A DNA stretch of 64,000 nucleotides from Hysterangium stoloniferum (lineage: Eukaryota; Basidiomycota; Agaricomycetes; Hysterangiales; Hysterangiaceae): contig WHVD01000086.1 in the NCBI GenBank assembly GCA_015178975.1, positions 62,001 to 126,000 of the forward strand, read 5' to 3'. Positions 24,544 to 36,858 of the stretch are shown here, one piece after another (within the stretch, counting starts at the first letter, position 1; every line of letters begins with the position of its first letter). A program made the position numbers and the translations under genes. The notes beneath the pieces are model-generated. The model worked only from the letters and a program-made list of their open reading frames with translations, did no database searches and was not told the origin of the DNA.

Positions 24544-25378
24544 TGTTAAGGGTGCATACATGGAGGGTTTCCAGAGAAACCCATGGGAAAGCTGGTAGGA
24601 CTTGGCTTCAGCTTATAGGCTGCACCCTTGCAAGATTGTGTTGTCCAATTTCAAACAGGCAGACGGGAATCCTGGGGAGTCCGGGCAGAGTTCGTGGGTC
24701 GAGGGGTTGTAGATCAGAGGTCGTGGGTTGAGAGGTCGGGGAGTTGAGATAAATAAGTCGGAGGTTAAGAGATAGATGTGTTGGAGCCTGTGGGCTCTGA
24801 CTAGCGAGAGTGGTGTAATTCAAAGAGGAGTTTAGAGTGGAAAATGTACTAGATTATTGGGGAGAATCTAAGCTGATTTTCTGACTGGATTGTATGTACA
24901 ACATCTGCCAGACTATATAGACTGTGGAATGAATAACATACAAATCAAGTAATAATGAAATGAAACTAGCAAAACATAAAACGGGATAAGTAAACACCAA
25001 ATTTGGTGTTAGGAATGGGACAGAGCGGAGTGGAGTCCGAATCATGACAAATCATAAACCATAATGGGAAATGGAGTGGGAGTGGAGTCCAAATTGTGAC
25101 AGGTCATTTGACTAAAATGGGAACAGGGCTCAGTTAGAGAGATGACAGGTTTTCCAAGTGGGGTCTGGTGACTGATGTGTGGGATGAGGTCGGACATAGA
25201 CAGGGACAGAGTCTGGCGGGTATTCCAGTGACTGATATGGGACATAATGAAGTCAAATGTGGACAAGTCTGACATGCGGAGTCCGGTGGGAATTCTGGTA
25301 AACTGACAATTGGTGCGTATAGGGCACAGATGCGTATAAGTTAGTGCCCGGAGTCCAGCGGGAATTCTGGTTGTAACA
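24544..25378 (+). mobile_element. Family A solo LTR (A1), TSD GATTT
   Basis: An 835-bp sequence running from TGTTAAGGGTGCATAC to GGTTGTAACA, flanked by perfect GATTT duplications at 24,539-24,543 and 25,379-25,383. It aligns with 39,671-41,154 and, reversed, with 55,195-55,869. It carries the ACTTGGCTTCAGCTTAT core shared with other LTR families here. No internal retrotransposon genes accompany it, so it is a solo LTR left by recombination. Confidence 0.88.
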
Positions 25379-25383
25379 GATTT

Positions 25384-26463
25384 CTTATGTACAGTACTTC
25401 CTAAATAGTTACAAAATTTCATTGGTCTCATGAAACTGCACCTAATTGTCAACTATTATTTCCTTTCAATGCTGGGTTAAATGTTTCAAGGTGTCAAGAT
25501 ACAGAGGGGACTGATCCAGTTCTAAAACAAGTGGAGCTTGGCTTCAATTCATGTGTTGCACTTACCCAAGCTGTCTGGGTGCTCTGGTATTTCAAGCAAA
25601 CAAGAAGTACATATCAAACTATAAGTCAATTAACACTTAGATAATAAATAACTAGAACACCATGTTGGTAATCAATCTGACATCCCTAGAATATTATAAA
25701 ATATCTTGGAATACACTTAACATAGCTTTAGTAATATCTCTGTCATCCCTTCTGGAGCCTTCTTCCCTGTAGATATATATGTATAATCCCCAGTAGTTCA
25801 CTCATGGATAGAAGCCAAGTTATATTCTAATATCTACTGTGGTCTGCACAAGTTCCCAATACACCAGACTCTAAGGTTGGATATAGATTAGGTCTTGGTC
25901 TGGCTGAGGATTAGAGCACTAGTGTTAAACTTGTGCAAATACTAGAACAGGGGAACCTATGTAAGTTGATATTTGAACTGAGGAATAGTAGTATATGGTG
26001 AGAGGACTTTATATTAACTAGGTATGGAGAAATGGAATGATATGGAAATGGCAGAGTTCTGAAATGGAACTACAAGCAGTAGTTGGAAGAGTGGGATGTG
26101 GAAAACAAGCAAGAGATTAAAATGATGCATGTATGGGTTAAAGAAAGCAATAGATATTCAAAGAAAAGTGAATACCACAGGGAAATGATGCAAGGAATAG
26201 TGAAAGGTCATCAGAAGGGAAGCAGAGGAACATGGTGTAAAAGGAAATTGCTCAAAAATGAGTTGTTAGGACACTGTTGTCAGGGATGCCAGTGTCAGAG
26301 CTGCCAAATGGTTGATTGCAGGACAGGTGAATACTACAGATGGGATTCGGAAAAAATGGTTCCTTATAAAAGGCTGATGAAAGGTCATTCTTTGGGTAAC
26401 ATTTTAGCTGTACACAATATTGTAACTAGATGTGATATTTACTGACAAACTAAATTCAACCTA
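25384..26463. other. Decayed LTR-like repeat
   Basis: The start resembles the LTR core again (GGCTTCAATTCATGTGTTGC near 25,541). Parts of 26,160-26,370 resemble 53,440-53,650. An open frame at 26,083-26,445 lies wholly in this repeat and has no family resemblance, so it is not called. Boundaries and target duplication could not be fixed. Confidence 0.45.
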
Positions 26464-26830
26464 GGAGGATAACCAAAAAGTTAATAAAAAATATTTACTC
26501 AATCAAGTATATATATATATTGTTTGACATAAAATTAATATTTCATCAAATCCAATTCATCAGGCAATACTCCGGAGAATGGGGAAATATTTATCCTGCA
26601 TCTGATAAATTTTAGTCAAACAACCTTTTGTAGATTATCTTTTAGAATAAAGTTCACAACATGGATTGATAGGCTGGATATTTCTGGTTAAGTTTCCAAG
26701 CTGACATACTGTATATACAAGAGAATACATCTTATCCCAATGATTAAGTCATAACTCAAATAATCTTGTTTAACCATGACATTTGTGTATATTTTGCAAG
26801 GGCATACATGTCTTAAAGATAAAATTCCCT
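26464..26830 (+). mobile_element. MITE family 2, truncated copy
   Basis: Starts GGAGGATAACC after a TA and follows the copy at 46,279-46,867 for about 370 bp, including an AT microsatellite. It then diverges, so the right terminal repeat is missing or beyond recognition. Non-coding. Confidence 0.65.
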
Positions 26831-27014
26831 TGATTCCACTTGTGTGTGCCTAAAATGTCTATTTAAGTATGATTTAGTACACAATAAAATTCATTTCTTA
26901 AAGTTCATCTTTTTGAGCCAGATTTTGCAGTGACCAAAGTGGTTTATCCAGCAGTCACTGCTATTTCCAATATGGACTCTCGGTCCATATTAGAATTGGT
27001 TATGTGGGGTTTTG

Positions 27015-27283
27015 TGTTAGGATTGGTGATGAAAACACCCTTTTCCTAGGAGCAGTTTATCCATTTCTTCACTTTTTCATATGAAGATGCTAATTGTGGA
27101 CCATGCATTCTGAGGTTAATGCATGCCAGAACCAGTGTACACCTAAACTAGCACCAAACCTATCATGTCAGAAGGTGATTCACTAACTGACACATTGATT
27201 GAAAAACAAGTAGTATTATTACAAGTCTATTACCCCTTTGTAGATTGTGTATTACAATAAATCAACTCATACTATTTTTAATA
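27015..27283 (+). mobile_element. Family B solo LTR-like element (B2)
   Basis: A 269-bp copy starting TGTTAGGATTGG and ending CTATTTTTAATA. Unlike the other copies it shows no matching 5-bp flanks, suggesting flank decay or later rearrangement. CpG sites seen in other copies are already mutated here. Confidence 0.65.
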
Positions 27284-27580
27284 GACCTGCCATTGATCAT
27301 GTCATTCACAACATTGTCACACTTTTGAAGGAGATGAACTACTCCATTTTTTCAAATGGAGTATTGGGCCTGGCCCATTTGACCACAGGTGAATTTTTTC
27401 TGCCATTGATGTCATTCCAAATGTAGTTGCACTTTTGAAGCACACTTCCTACCTCATTGGCTCAGATGGAGTATCAGCCCTGACCAAGCATTCAAAGCAA
27501 GGTGCGGTACATCATAATGGTTTGGAAATCTGGCTGATATTTGATCACAGCTGAATTTCAACCTGCCATTGTGCCCAACA

Positions 27581-27748
27581 TATTAAAAATAGTATGAGTT
27601 GGCTTATTGTAATACACAATTTACAAGTGGGTAATAGACTTGCAATAATAGTACTTGTTTGTCAATCAATTAGCATCCTCCTATGAAAAAGTGAAGAAAT
27701 GGGTGAACCGCCCCTAGGAAAAGGGTGGTTTCATCACCAATTCCAACA
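27581..27748 (-). mobile_element. Family B element (B3), internally deleted, TSD CAACA
   Basis: A 168-bp copy, TATTAAAAATAG to CCAACA on the plus strand, with perfect CAACA flanks at 27,576-27,580 and 27,749-27,753. Compared with B1 it lacks about 100 bp of the middle. The ends are intact, so the deletion happened before or after insertion without touching the termini. Confidence 0.75.
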
Positions 27749-28034
27749 CAACATTGTCATGCTTTTGAGAGACTCCAATGCAACTGTTTAATCAAATGGT
27801 GAATTACCACTGGTCAAGCTTTCGGAACAAGGTACAGTGCCACATAATGGGATGGGATCCAAGTGATATCTGACCACAGTTGAGTTTCGGCTTGTCCTTT
27901 CGACCACGGCTGAATTTTGAACTGCGATTGTGGATACTGTTCCTGAGATCACTACACTTTTGCATCACCGGGACAAATTTTTACCCAGCTTCAACCCTTA
28001 GAGTGCATGAAGGAAAATTGGCTCTCTGAGTTGT

Positions 28035-29088
28035 TGTCAGGAACTGGAAAACCCGCCGGCCTCCGGGCCCCCGGACCCCATCCGACATGCTCCCGACCCT
28101 CTATATTGTATAGTAACAACCGGAGTTCCCACGGGAGCCCACATGTCAACTTGTTTATGCCTGACTCTCTGTACGCACCCCACCTGTCTGCACCTAACCC
28201 TCTGTGTCTCATACACCAGTCCTCGGACTCCACCGGACTCCGGACTCCACTCTATGTACACCCGACACTCTGTGTCTTATGTACCAGTCACCGGACTCCG
28301 ACCGGACTCCTGGAACCCCTCTAACAGAGCATAGAACCCCACTCCTGTTATCTGTCTCTGCATCTCACACACCAGTCATTGGAAAACCCACCGGACTCCA
28401 CCGGACCTCCTGCACATCAAGCCTGTCTATACCCGACACTATCCTGTGCACCAAGTCACCGGACTCTGACCGGACTTCCGGAACCCCTCTAACTGAGCCC
28501 CGCTCCAGTTATGGTTAAATGATCTGTCATGATTCGTTCTCCACTCCCGTTCCGTTCCGTCCCTAATTCCCAGTTTAGTATTTACTTGTTTCATTTTATG
28601 TTTAATAGTTCTGCCTCTCATTAATACCGGATTTGGTATTATTACATTTTACAGTCTATATAAGTCTGCTATATTCATGTACTTAGAATCCAGTTTCAAT
28701 CTCAAACTAATTTTCCCCCGAACAAGTTTGATCCTTGAACAGTCTCTAGTCCTCTTGTCTGTCTGCACACTCGATTCCCGGAACTCCCACGGGAACTCCG
28801 GAATCTATACCTTCCTGTCTGCATTCTGTCAGCTCGAAATATGGACACCCGAATGAGTGTACGAGGGCGCAGCCTATAAGCTGAAGCCAAGTCCATCTCA
28901 GTCGTTCACCATACTTTCTGGTAATTATTCTGATATCACCGTTCCTTGTACTAATAATCCCCGGAACTTTCCCGGGACCTATTACCCGGGGACTCCGTGG
29001 GACTATTCCCGGAAGCCAGTGTGTGTTCAGAATAGTTACCGGAAACCTCCGCGGGACTATCCGTGGAGCTTTGTTCGGGAACTTAACA
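28035..29088 (-). mobile_element. Family C solo LTR (C1), TSD GTTGT
   Basis: A 1054-bp LTR read on the minus strand, from TGTTAAGTTCCCGAAC to CAGTTCCTGACA. Perfect GTTGT duplications lie at 28,030-28,034 and 29,089-29,093. It contains CCGGACTCC-type tandem motifs and, reversed, the shared core GCCTATAAGCTGAAGCCAAG near 28,872. It has kept many CpGs, so it is younger or less methylated than the C fragment at 46,960. Confidence 0.85.
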
Positions 29089-29476
29089 GTTGTACAGGCA
29101 GTAGTTACTCTCCCTGTGTTTGGTAAGTGTGCTGACTTGGGTTTCAGGACAAATTTCGAACTGCCATTACCATTCCCGACATTGTCATACTTTTAAAGGA
29201 CACTGATGACTCCATTCAGCACAATGGAGTATCAGCACTGGTCAGGCTTTCAGAACGAGGTGGGATGTCTCTCAATGGGATTGGAATCCAGCTGACAATT
29301 GATCACAGCTGATTTCACCATATTCGACACACCGTAGGTCTATGAAAAATGCACACACTACATTATGAAGCTTTCTGTTAATCCAAAAAGGCCTGGCACC
29401 ATTACCACCGGCAGCATCACTATTGGCATTGGTGCAGTTACCTAGTAGTACAATGGTTATGTAGTGTTAAGTGCCG

Positions 29477-30009
29477 TGTTGGGAACTTATTCCGGAACTA
29501 TCGGAAAGTCACCGGGAAATCGGGAACTATCGGATAGGGTCAGGACGTCGGCTTCAGCTTATGTGCTGCACCTCTACACAAACACTCAAAGTCCTTAATT
29601 TCAGAAGTGAGACTTACGATGGAAGATACGGATATTCAGAGTTCCGAAGAGTTCCGAATATCGAGCATACAGAAAGACGGGAGAAGGAATAAGAAACTAA
29701 GTCGATATCAGATCTAAGGTAAAGTACAAATTCGCGGAAACTAATATAAGTCTACTCGTTATTGTACTACAAACTAAGACCATAATAAGATGGAAACGGA
29801 AGTGTTCTTAAAATGGAAATACAATAAGACATATTTAGGGAGACAATATTCTGAAACAGGAATACAACAAACAAACGAGTGAATACTTGTCAACGGACAA
29901 ATTACCAAATACAGAACAAGGGAAGAATGTGGATGATACGGTAACTATGATGTTCCGTAGTCAGAGATCGGAAGTCAGATATTGAAACATCCGGGCACGG
30001 GTCGTAACA
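29477..30009 (+). mobile_element. Family D LTR-like element
   Basis: A 533-bp sequence from TGTTGGGAACTTATTCC to GGGTCGTAACA, with the shared GGCTTCAGCTTAT..GCTGCACC core at 29,550-29,573. The flanks TGCCG and TGTAG do not match cleanly, so a target duplication is unproven. It is CpG-containing, unlike most nearby repeats. Probably a solo LTR. Confidence 0.6.
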
Positions 30010-31169
30010 TGTAGGTTGAGTATCACTGGCAGCCACCTCTGAAGTCGTATTTATATTAGGCATGGTTGTAGTGTAATGTGAATGAAAAATAAATTATTAA
30101 ACATCACTAATATACAAGCACTGTTATTCACCTTTTGGCCAGAAGGCATCTTCTTTATGCTCCCTTGGGGGTAAGGTACCTGAAAGGCTGTTGTTATCAG
30201 CCTCACTCAGTCAACATGGACAGGACTAATTTTTCTTTATTTTAATAGCAGTATGATACAAGATGAATATGAGGTTCCCTAGGGAAGAGTGAGAAGGGAT
30301 TTCATGGTCAAAAAGATTGTTCTCTTATCACTGTGGAATGTATACTTATATATCTGCTTGGAACAATAAGATTATGGTAACAAAAGGTGCCTGAAGACAA
30401 GGAAGATGTGGCAGGAAAAGGAGAACAAAGGTTGATGGGAGAACAATGGTCAAGGGTGATTGAGTGGCGACACAAGGAATGCTTGATTAGTCGAGCAAAG
30501 GGAGTGGTAGGGAATGGTGGCATATGTGGTAAGGTGGCCAGGCTTACAGTACCTCTCTTATTCTATCCTTGGCAGTAAGGTATCTTCATTATCCACCCTT
30601 TGGCCATAAGGTATCTTTCTTATACTCCCCTCAGCTGTAAGGTATTTCCTTATGGTGGCACAGATCCACTTAGCAGTAGGAACACTCCTTACATCCACGT
30701 CTATTTCCTTGAGGCAAGTGGCATTCCAGGGCTTTTCAAGAGAGTTTTAAGGTCCAAAGTCCTTGCCGCAAGCCAGGTCAAGCTTACCAATTTTTCCCTT
30801 AAATTCTACTTGAAATTTTTCAAGTGCATTCAAGGTATAAAGGACAGAAAACATTTTCCTGATGTCGAAGCGAAACCGAACTGGTATAACCGTTTTGGGG
30901 TCCAACTGAATGAAACACTAACATTGTACCGCATTCCTCCCCAGCCAGCACGCGTGGTCACCTTTATCGGTTAGAATATATATTAGCAAAATCAATTGCA
31001 CTCCTCATATGACTGTCAGGCACAGGTTTTCCTCAATGCTCATAATTAGCGAGCTTCGTGAATCATCAGGTGTCGTCGCTTACTTACCCCCTTGAACGAA
31101 ATGCGACGTAGTACCTCATTATTATGTAAAGGTTATTGCAGTTAGATGTAAAAGTTGATCCCCCCCGCC
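30010..31169. other. Intergenic, repeat-like
   Basis: Contains several GGTAAGGTA / CAGTAAGGTATCTT phrases between 30,140 and 30,660 and a piece (TTATCAGCCTCACTC near 30,194) that recurs at 60,690. An open frame at 30,600-30,974 overlaps this and has no recognisable family. Not called as a gene. Confidence 0.4.
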
Positions 31170-32993
31170 ATGTCTTTCAACCCATTGGTAACTCATGAGC
31201 TTCCGGCAGGACTACAGCATCTGTACGTCACCTTTCAAACCCTCATGGACAAATCAGTCTTGTTCTGATATACTTCATATTTCAGACAGGCTTCTCGATA
31301 TTACATTGTGGCCCCTGTTGGTGAGATCCATTCAAATACGGCCAGAGATATTATCTCACCACCCGCAGCAATCCTTTACTATGACTGGCTTCTCACACTT
31401 CCAGAGGAAATTGACAGGTATTGGCGACCGAAATGCACAGGACCAACGATCCTTTTCTTTCTGAACCGCTATATACCTTTCATTGTGTTCATTCCCATCA
31501 TGATATCTTATTTTTCAGATATATTCCGTCCTGAGGTGAATCCCCCTCCTTTCCCCCAGACTGCAGAATTGACCTTTAATGCTAGGTGTTAGTACTACCA
31601 CAGTCTGGACTATCAAATATTTCGTTCAAAAGATTGGTCACAGATGCGCGGCCCACGTCGTTCCCTTTGAACTTGCCACAAACATTATCAGCCAGTCCGT
31701 GATTGGACGTATGGTATTTAATGCTTTTATGATTTATATGATATTAATTTTCTTCCAAAGTTATTCTTCTCTTGCGGACTTACGCTATTTATGGACAAAG
31801 CCATGTCATTTTGATTGTTTTATGCATCGCCTGGTGGGTTGAGATCGGTGTCGGGATTGTCAATGACCCATCATCAGCCCGTTATTACCCCACACCTCAT
31901 TTATTACATTATTATAGTGGGGTGCAAGCTCACTTGTTCCCGTATTATTACCACCTGGAGCTAAAGGATGTTTACCTCACGCACCAGATACCTCGTAAGT
32001 CTTGGACTGCCTGTGTGAACGCATTTCTTGGCTTTAATATCAAATTTCACAGGAGGTTCAGTGCGTATTGGAATCATTTGTTCCAGCTGTAATGTCGAAG
32101 TGTGTCATATCTAGGGCTGGCTGCTGCTTATTTTAGTAGCGTTGTTTACGAAGCATTGATCTACACCCTTACGCTTGCGAGAACCTTGCGTCATTGTCGA
32201 TATCGCTCAGGCTCTTACTTCTTGAAGCCCCAAAGCTCACTTATCAGCGTGATTGTCCGAGATGGTACGAGCTTACCAAATAAGGAAAATATCTTTAGCT
32301 GATCATATGGCTATTTAGGAAGTATATATTTTGTGTGAGTGTAGGTCATATAATGCAGTTTTTCATTTATTTATCTTTATTGCCAGGGTGCTTCTCAGTG
32401 CAAACCTTTTGACTATCTTGCTCGTTTGCGTAAGGCTTACCTTTTGATCTGCGAAAACCAAATAACTGATTAGTATATTTAATCTCCCAATATTATAAGC
32501 TGGCTGAGGTGAGTATCTATTGCGTATTTTTCCAATCGAAGTCGATGACGTTTTCCGCTAGCCCGACTTTCGTACATTGAATGTTACTTTCAACCACATG
32601 TGAGCTTATCATTTTACCTTTTCGATTAAAATTGCTCACATATGCTTTTTCAATAAGCATACCAGTTATGTGAGTACTACGTTGAATGTATCTTACCGTG
32701 CTTCTCTTACGCTCTCTCGAAGAATTATTTCTCGCCTACTGCTCAATTTAAGAAGGGACGTCCGCAATGAAAGGGGGAAAACAACGCGCGCCTCGGGGTT
32801 ATATGCCGGGGATTGGCAATTCACTTCATCACCCAAGGGAGAATTTATGACAGTGATTCTTGGAAACATCGGAGAAGATTTCGAAAGTCTTGATTTATCG
32901 GACGTGGATCATTCCTATAAAGACGATGATCACGCAGGCCAGGACGATGTGATGGTTTTAGAACGTAGAGATTTCCAGGGTACAGAGTTATAG
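31170..32993 (+). CDS. DUF6533-type multi-pass membrane protein, multi-exon
   Basis: The likely start is ATG at 31,170 (MSFNPLVTHELPAGLQHL). Exon 1 ends at 31,222 and exon 2 is 31,286-31,320. Exon 3 starts at 31,369 and reads ILYYDWLLTLPEEIDRYW, then GPTILFFLNRYIPFIVFIPI, the signature of the DUF6533 N-terminus of basidiomycetes. Later exons hold LLLRTYAIYGQSHVILIVLC and WWVEIGVGI (transmembrane), YEALIYTLTLARTLRHC, then a VLLSANLLTILLVC segment near 32,390-32,430. The C-terminal exon carries SRRIISRLLLNLRRDVR and an acidic tail, stop at 32,991. Intron borders between 31,520 and 32,700 are not all settled. The function of this family is unknown. No disabling mutation is evident. Confidence 0.75.
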
Positions 32994-33739
32994 GTGGAAT
33001 TTTAGGAGATGCAACGCCAAATTGCATATAGTCTCATTGCTGGTTCAGTTAAACCGAAAGGATGAATGTAAAGTCACCCAGAAACACAAAATTACGTCTA
33101 ATTCCCCTTAATCTCTAAGAGGTTGAACTCGCACAATCATCTTAGAGCGATCTACGCATTTCTATTACGATATAGACGGAGATGTACCAGGATGGCGTAT
33201 CATACAATGTTATATATTTATTGTGCAAACCTTGACTTTAAGTGCAAGCATAGAAGTTAACCAGCGAATAGGCTAATGGCTTGAAGAGCCGAGCAGAGCC
33301 ATTAAAAATAGCTCGACTCCCAGTAATAGTTTCGACTGCAACTGCTTTCAGCTTGGCTCTGGCTTTATCATTGCGTTACTTTTGGTCTGATATTATAGTA
33401 GGCACGTCAGTGCAGAGTTCCTGTTCCGGCGTCATCGGCATGGTTCGTTCTCACTCCTGTCACTCATTACTCGCATCTTTCCCAATTATGAAATCAGTCA
33501 AATTGTACCGTTGCTACTAGGAGAAATTGTGAAGCCACTAATTCATAATCATTTGCTCATGCTGACTCTGACAAGACTGAAATGGGATGCTACTAATCAT
33601 CGTACCAACTCAAAGTGGTTGTAGTAGTACAATTACTCATAGTCAAGTTTGCTCCCTTCAAGTTGTATCCTTCCCCGTATCACATTTTTGTAGAGATATA
33701 TTAGATGGCTGTCATTTGAGTTGAGCAATTGTCTTCAGC
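32994..33739. other. Intergenic region
   Basis: 3' flank of the membrane protein gene. No further gene or repeat recognised before the secreted-peptide block begins at about 33,740. Confidence 0.45.
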
Positions 33740-34288
33740 TATGTCTTCCCTGCAGTTGATTTCAATTTATCTAGTTAGTAGTCCAGAAAAGTGTAATATG
33801 TGTTGGGTACCGAAAATTAGCTACGTATGCACTTCGGATATTTGAATGAGAATACTTATATTATATGTAGATGATATGTAAAATGTTGTTAAAATTGTTT
33901 CCAGAATCCCCTTGGACTAAAGTTTGGTGTTAACACAAGGCTTCACAATTAAGCCATTCGAGGTCCATAGGGTGCCTAGTACTTCCTACATTGACGTCTT
34001 GTGTCCTGATTTGCTGATGTGTACCATCCACATTGGACGGTATCCATGGCTATATGCTATGTGAAAACTACACTACAGCGTATTTCGGGGGATATTTGAA
34101 GAGAAACAAGAGGATTTGTTCCATGGGTTGCCAAACCAGGCGGCCACTTCCTCTGTGCGACTATGGTCGCTCCTACATAGTTCACAGTTATTCGTTTCCC
34201 GTACCCAAAATGCAGTGATATATGGGAGAAGTCAGAGTTTTGGGAGGTTGTTGGGAATTTCACAGGGATATGCGATGCACCTCTGGAT

Positions 34289-34440
34289 TGCACCAGTAAA
34301 ATGGCTGTAAGCGCCCGTCCGCCTCCCAGACCAGATCCCCATTCTAAGGTGCTTAGACGCTCCACAAACGTCCAGGAGCATTATAGAACGGGAAATCTCG
34401 TCCAGAAGCGGCACGGATCGAAAACTAATTCGCTGACATA
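34289..34440. mobile_element. CAGTAAA-type MITE in block 1
   Basis: Begins ACCAGTAAAATGG and shares CCACAAACGTCCAG with the copy at 61,530-61,682. The corresponding point in blocks 2 and 4 has no insert, so it inserted after the blocks diverged. The right end is degraded. Confidence 0.5.
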
Positions 34441-34619
34441 GTTGGACTAATTTGCGTCCTGGTCTTCGGTCTCATCATGAATTCCACTCTCGGGCCCATG
34501 TGACGCTACCGTTTTGGCGGGGTGATGATATATTAACAACAAAGTAACACTACAAATGTTTCGACCTCATCCGACACTACTCCAAAAAATTCTTCCCCTT
34601 TCCCAGCGAGAACCGCCTG

Positions 34620-34725
34620 ATTTCTAGTCTTCATCGTACTCAGTCTGGAAAAACATCAAATTTTCTACTTAGAATTCGGTCTATATGCATATGTGCTTAC
34701 TGCAACGGTTGCAACGAGGGCCAGT
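34620..34725 (-). pseudogene. Secreted cysteine-rich peptide relic, block 1
   Basis: Only the last coding bases and terminal intron remain. On the minus strand the donor GTAAGCACATATGC and an acceptor CCAG followed by ACTGAGTACGATGAAG match the other copies. The cysteine-rich segment has lost its cysteines, and the signal peptide and start are gone. Confidence 0.65.
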
Positions 34726-35142
34726 AACGCACATTTATTATTATGCCATCCGTGACGGACGGACACGGGTCGTCACCGTACCGTCCAGACTGGGGATCTC
34801 AAGCATACGGTTACGACCACATATATGTGCGACTGTCACTGGATATGGTTGTAAAATATACGGCGGGCCATATCCGTATACAGTACGGTGCCGAACTTTA
34901 CTCACGGTATCATTTTGAAATAAGTGAGGAAATATAAACTTGGGTATGGTGTTTTTGCTTATCGCTATCTCAGACAATGACAATGGAGTTTAAAAAATAA
35001 TATCTTTCGAGCTTCCTTGAGCCTCCGCCCGGCATCTGGGGCTTGTGCTCAACGTGACACAATACACAATGCTGAGAGTCGAATAATTGAATTCTTCATT
35101 CCGGGATATCCCTGGAAAATTATAAAGTTTTCCCGTGCGCGG

Positions 35143-35330
35143 AAATTTTTATATATTCTGAAGAATTCTCTGGGCAGTTTCCAGATATAAATGTAGTTCA
35201 ACAAGTTCCGCTTGGAATCTATGAATTTCAATTTGGAAGATGAAATTTGAAACTCTCCATATATACAGTTCAACTTGGAATTCGAAATTACCCAGAGAAT
35301 TCTTCCGAGCACATGAATTTTTACATGAAT
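35143..35330. repeat. Inverted repeat in block 1
   Basis: GAAGAATTCTCTGGG at 35,160-35,174 is perfectly mirrored by CCCAGAGAATTCTTC at 35,291-35,305; weaker pairing continues outside both arms. A foldback element or a hairpin-forming flank. Confidence 0.5.
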
Positions 35331-35640
35331 TTTCGAAAATTTGCAAGATTCTCAAAAAGACTTTATATTTTCCATGAATTTTAGAGGCTATTCTGGGGTC
35401 GATAATTTGAGCCTCAGTGCTCTGATACCGACTAAAATACATCGGTGACACAAGCACCTAAGCGGGGTTCTATGAAACTTGTTTTGTTTCAAAACCCGAC
35501 ACCATTTTCTGAAATAGCAATAATATTTTTGCACATCAATGAAATTTATATTTTAGTTGCATAAAAATAATATTCGAATATATTAGCAAAACAGTTTCAA
35601 TTGGTGGAGAAAGTGTCTCTATTCTAGGATGTTTGACCGC

Positions 35641-36179
35641 TCCAGATGTTCCACATCAAGAAATTGGGAAATGTATGCATACCCTAGCTTGTATCTAAGC
35701 GCGGCCATTTTACTTAGTTTTTTTACAAGGAGTTGGTGTATACTACCTATCTCACATGACTGCTAGCTAGTCTCACCTTGATCTAGGTGCTCCACTAGCT
35801 GTCCTAGGATGATATATCACATCCTGAATAATTTTGATTTAATAATTTTTTTCTCTTTATATCATATTGCAAGCAATAAAACACAACAATATATATTACG
35901 GCTTAGCTACCCAAATACCAATAATAGGTGCACTACGGTATTATAGATAACCTCAACACTGCACCCCCTGACAGGACTGCGACAACACCACAGCCCGAAC
36001 CACGCTCTCTGATATCCTTGCAAACCCAAACCCTCCATCGTGACGATTGAGATACTCTACCTGTTATACAAGCGTCCAGGCGCCTCCCGGAAATGCCTAG
36101 AATGGGGGGGATCTTCTCCGGGAGTCATCCGAATCAAAAACCACTTTACTGATGGAGGACAGATACTATGTCGAAGTCG
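35641..36179. other. Spacer between secreted-peptide blocks
   Basis: AT-rich non-coding sequence. The end (about 36,060-36,160, CTCCGGGAGTCATCCGAATC and CCACTTTACTGATG) is the right half of a CAGTAAA-type MITE whose left half is not recognisable. Confidence 0.4.
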
Positions 36180-36858
36180 TCTCCTTACGTCAGGTGAGGT
36201 TCAGTTACAGGAAAACGTCCCATGCGACTGCTCTTTCCTGACCTTGACACAGTGGCCTGGATATTCAAAAGCTTCAACCAGATGCTGGATGCTGGGAACA
36301 TTTGACTTCGGGTCAGACCTCCCTGATGATGATGTTCTTCTGACCGGTTGATCAAATGCATCCAATTCTTCGACGGGCCGCAATGCGCAGGGTATCTTTG
36401 GTAGACATATAGCGGGAATTGAGGGTGCGAATGCCAAGGGTTCTTTCTGGCCCCGGCACTGCTTAGCCAAGGAAAAGAGCCTCTAGTGGTACGTTTTAAC
36501 TCTACTTCCCGCTGAGGACTGCGGGAGGCCGGGATTGCGTTTAGTATGGCGACTCCAATACTGTAACCAGATTCCCAGAACTAACCAAATCTGTGTCTAC
36601 TCTCTAATACTCCAATTAAGCATCTATATGCCTTTACCGCAGTTGCTTTCAGTTGATCTAGTGACTAGGTCCAGCAAAGTATATTATGTATTGGGCATTT
36701 AGGAAATGAGCTACATATATGCTGCGGATATTTCAACGAAAATATATTTATCTCATGTGTAGATGATATGTAGAATTTCACCAAAATTGCTTCGGGACCT
36801 TCTTTGGACTAGAGATTGGTGTTGTCCTGAGGCTTTCAAAGTGAGAGGTCCATGAGCC

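Larger units (their letters stand above)
27284..29320. repeat. Diverged tandem repeats of about 200 bp, split by two insertions
   Basis: Units at about 27,290-27,576, 27,754-27,990 and 29,140-29,320 share a fixed order of phrases: a CTGCCATTG start, ACATTGTCA..CTTTTGA, TCCATT..AATGGAGTATCAGC, then GATCACAGCTGAATTTC. The B3 element (27,581-27,748) and the C1 LTR (28,035-29,088) interrupt the array. No coding frame runs through the units, and their origin is unknown. Confidence 0.55.
33740..35640. repeat. Secreted-peptide paralogous block 1 (decayed)
   Basis: Collinear with parts of 36,620-38,400 and 57,050-58,440: the same TATCCATGGCTATATGC region, the same GGTCTTCGGTCTCATCATGA, the same gene remnant, then upstream flank. 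Between about 34,730 and 34,960 the middle and start of the gene are replaced by unrelated CpG-rich sequence. A 150-bp MITE-like segment (34,289-34,440) is absent from the other blocks. Confidence 0.7.

Noticed and set aside
26083..26445. 120-codon open frame
   Set aside because: Lies inside a decayed LTR-like repeat whose other copy (53,440-53,650) does not preserve the frame.
29477..30009. Target duplication for the family D LTR
   Set aside because: Flanks TGCCG and TGTAG agree at only three of five bases, so no duplication is claimed.
30600..30974. 124-codon open frame
   Set aside because: Starts in repeated GGTAAGGTA-type sequence and resembles no family that I know; may be chance.
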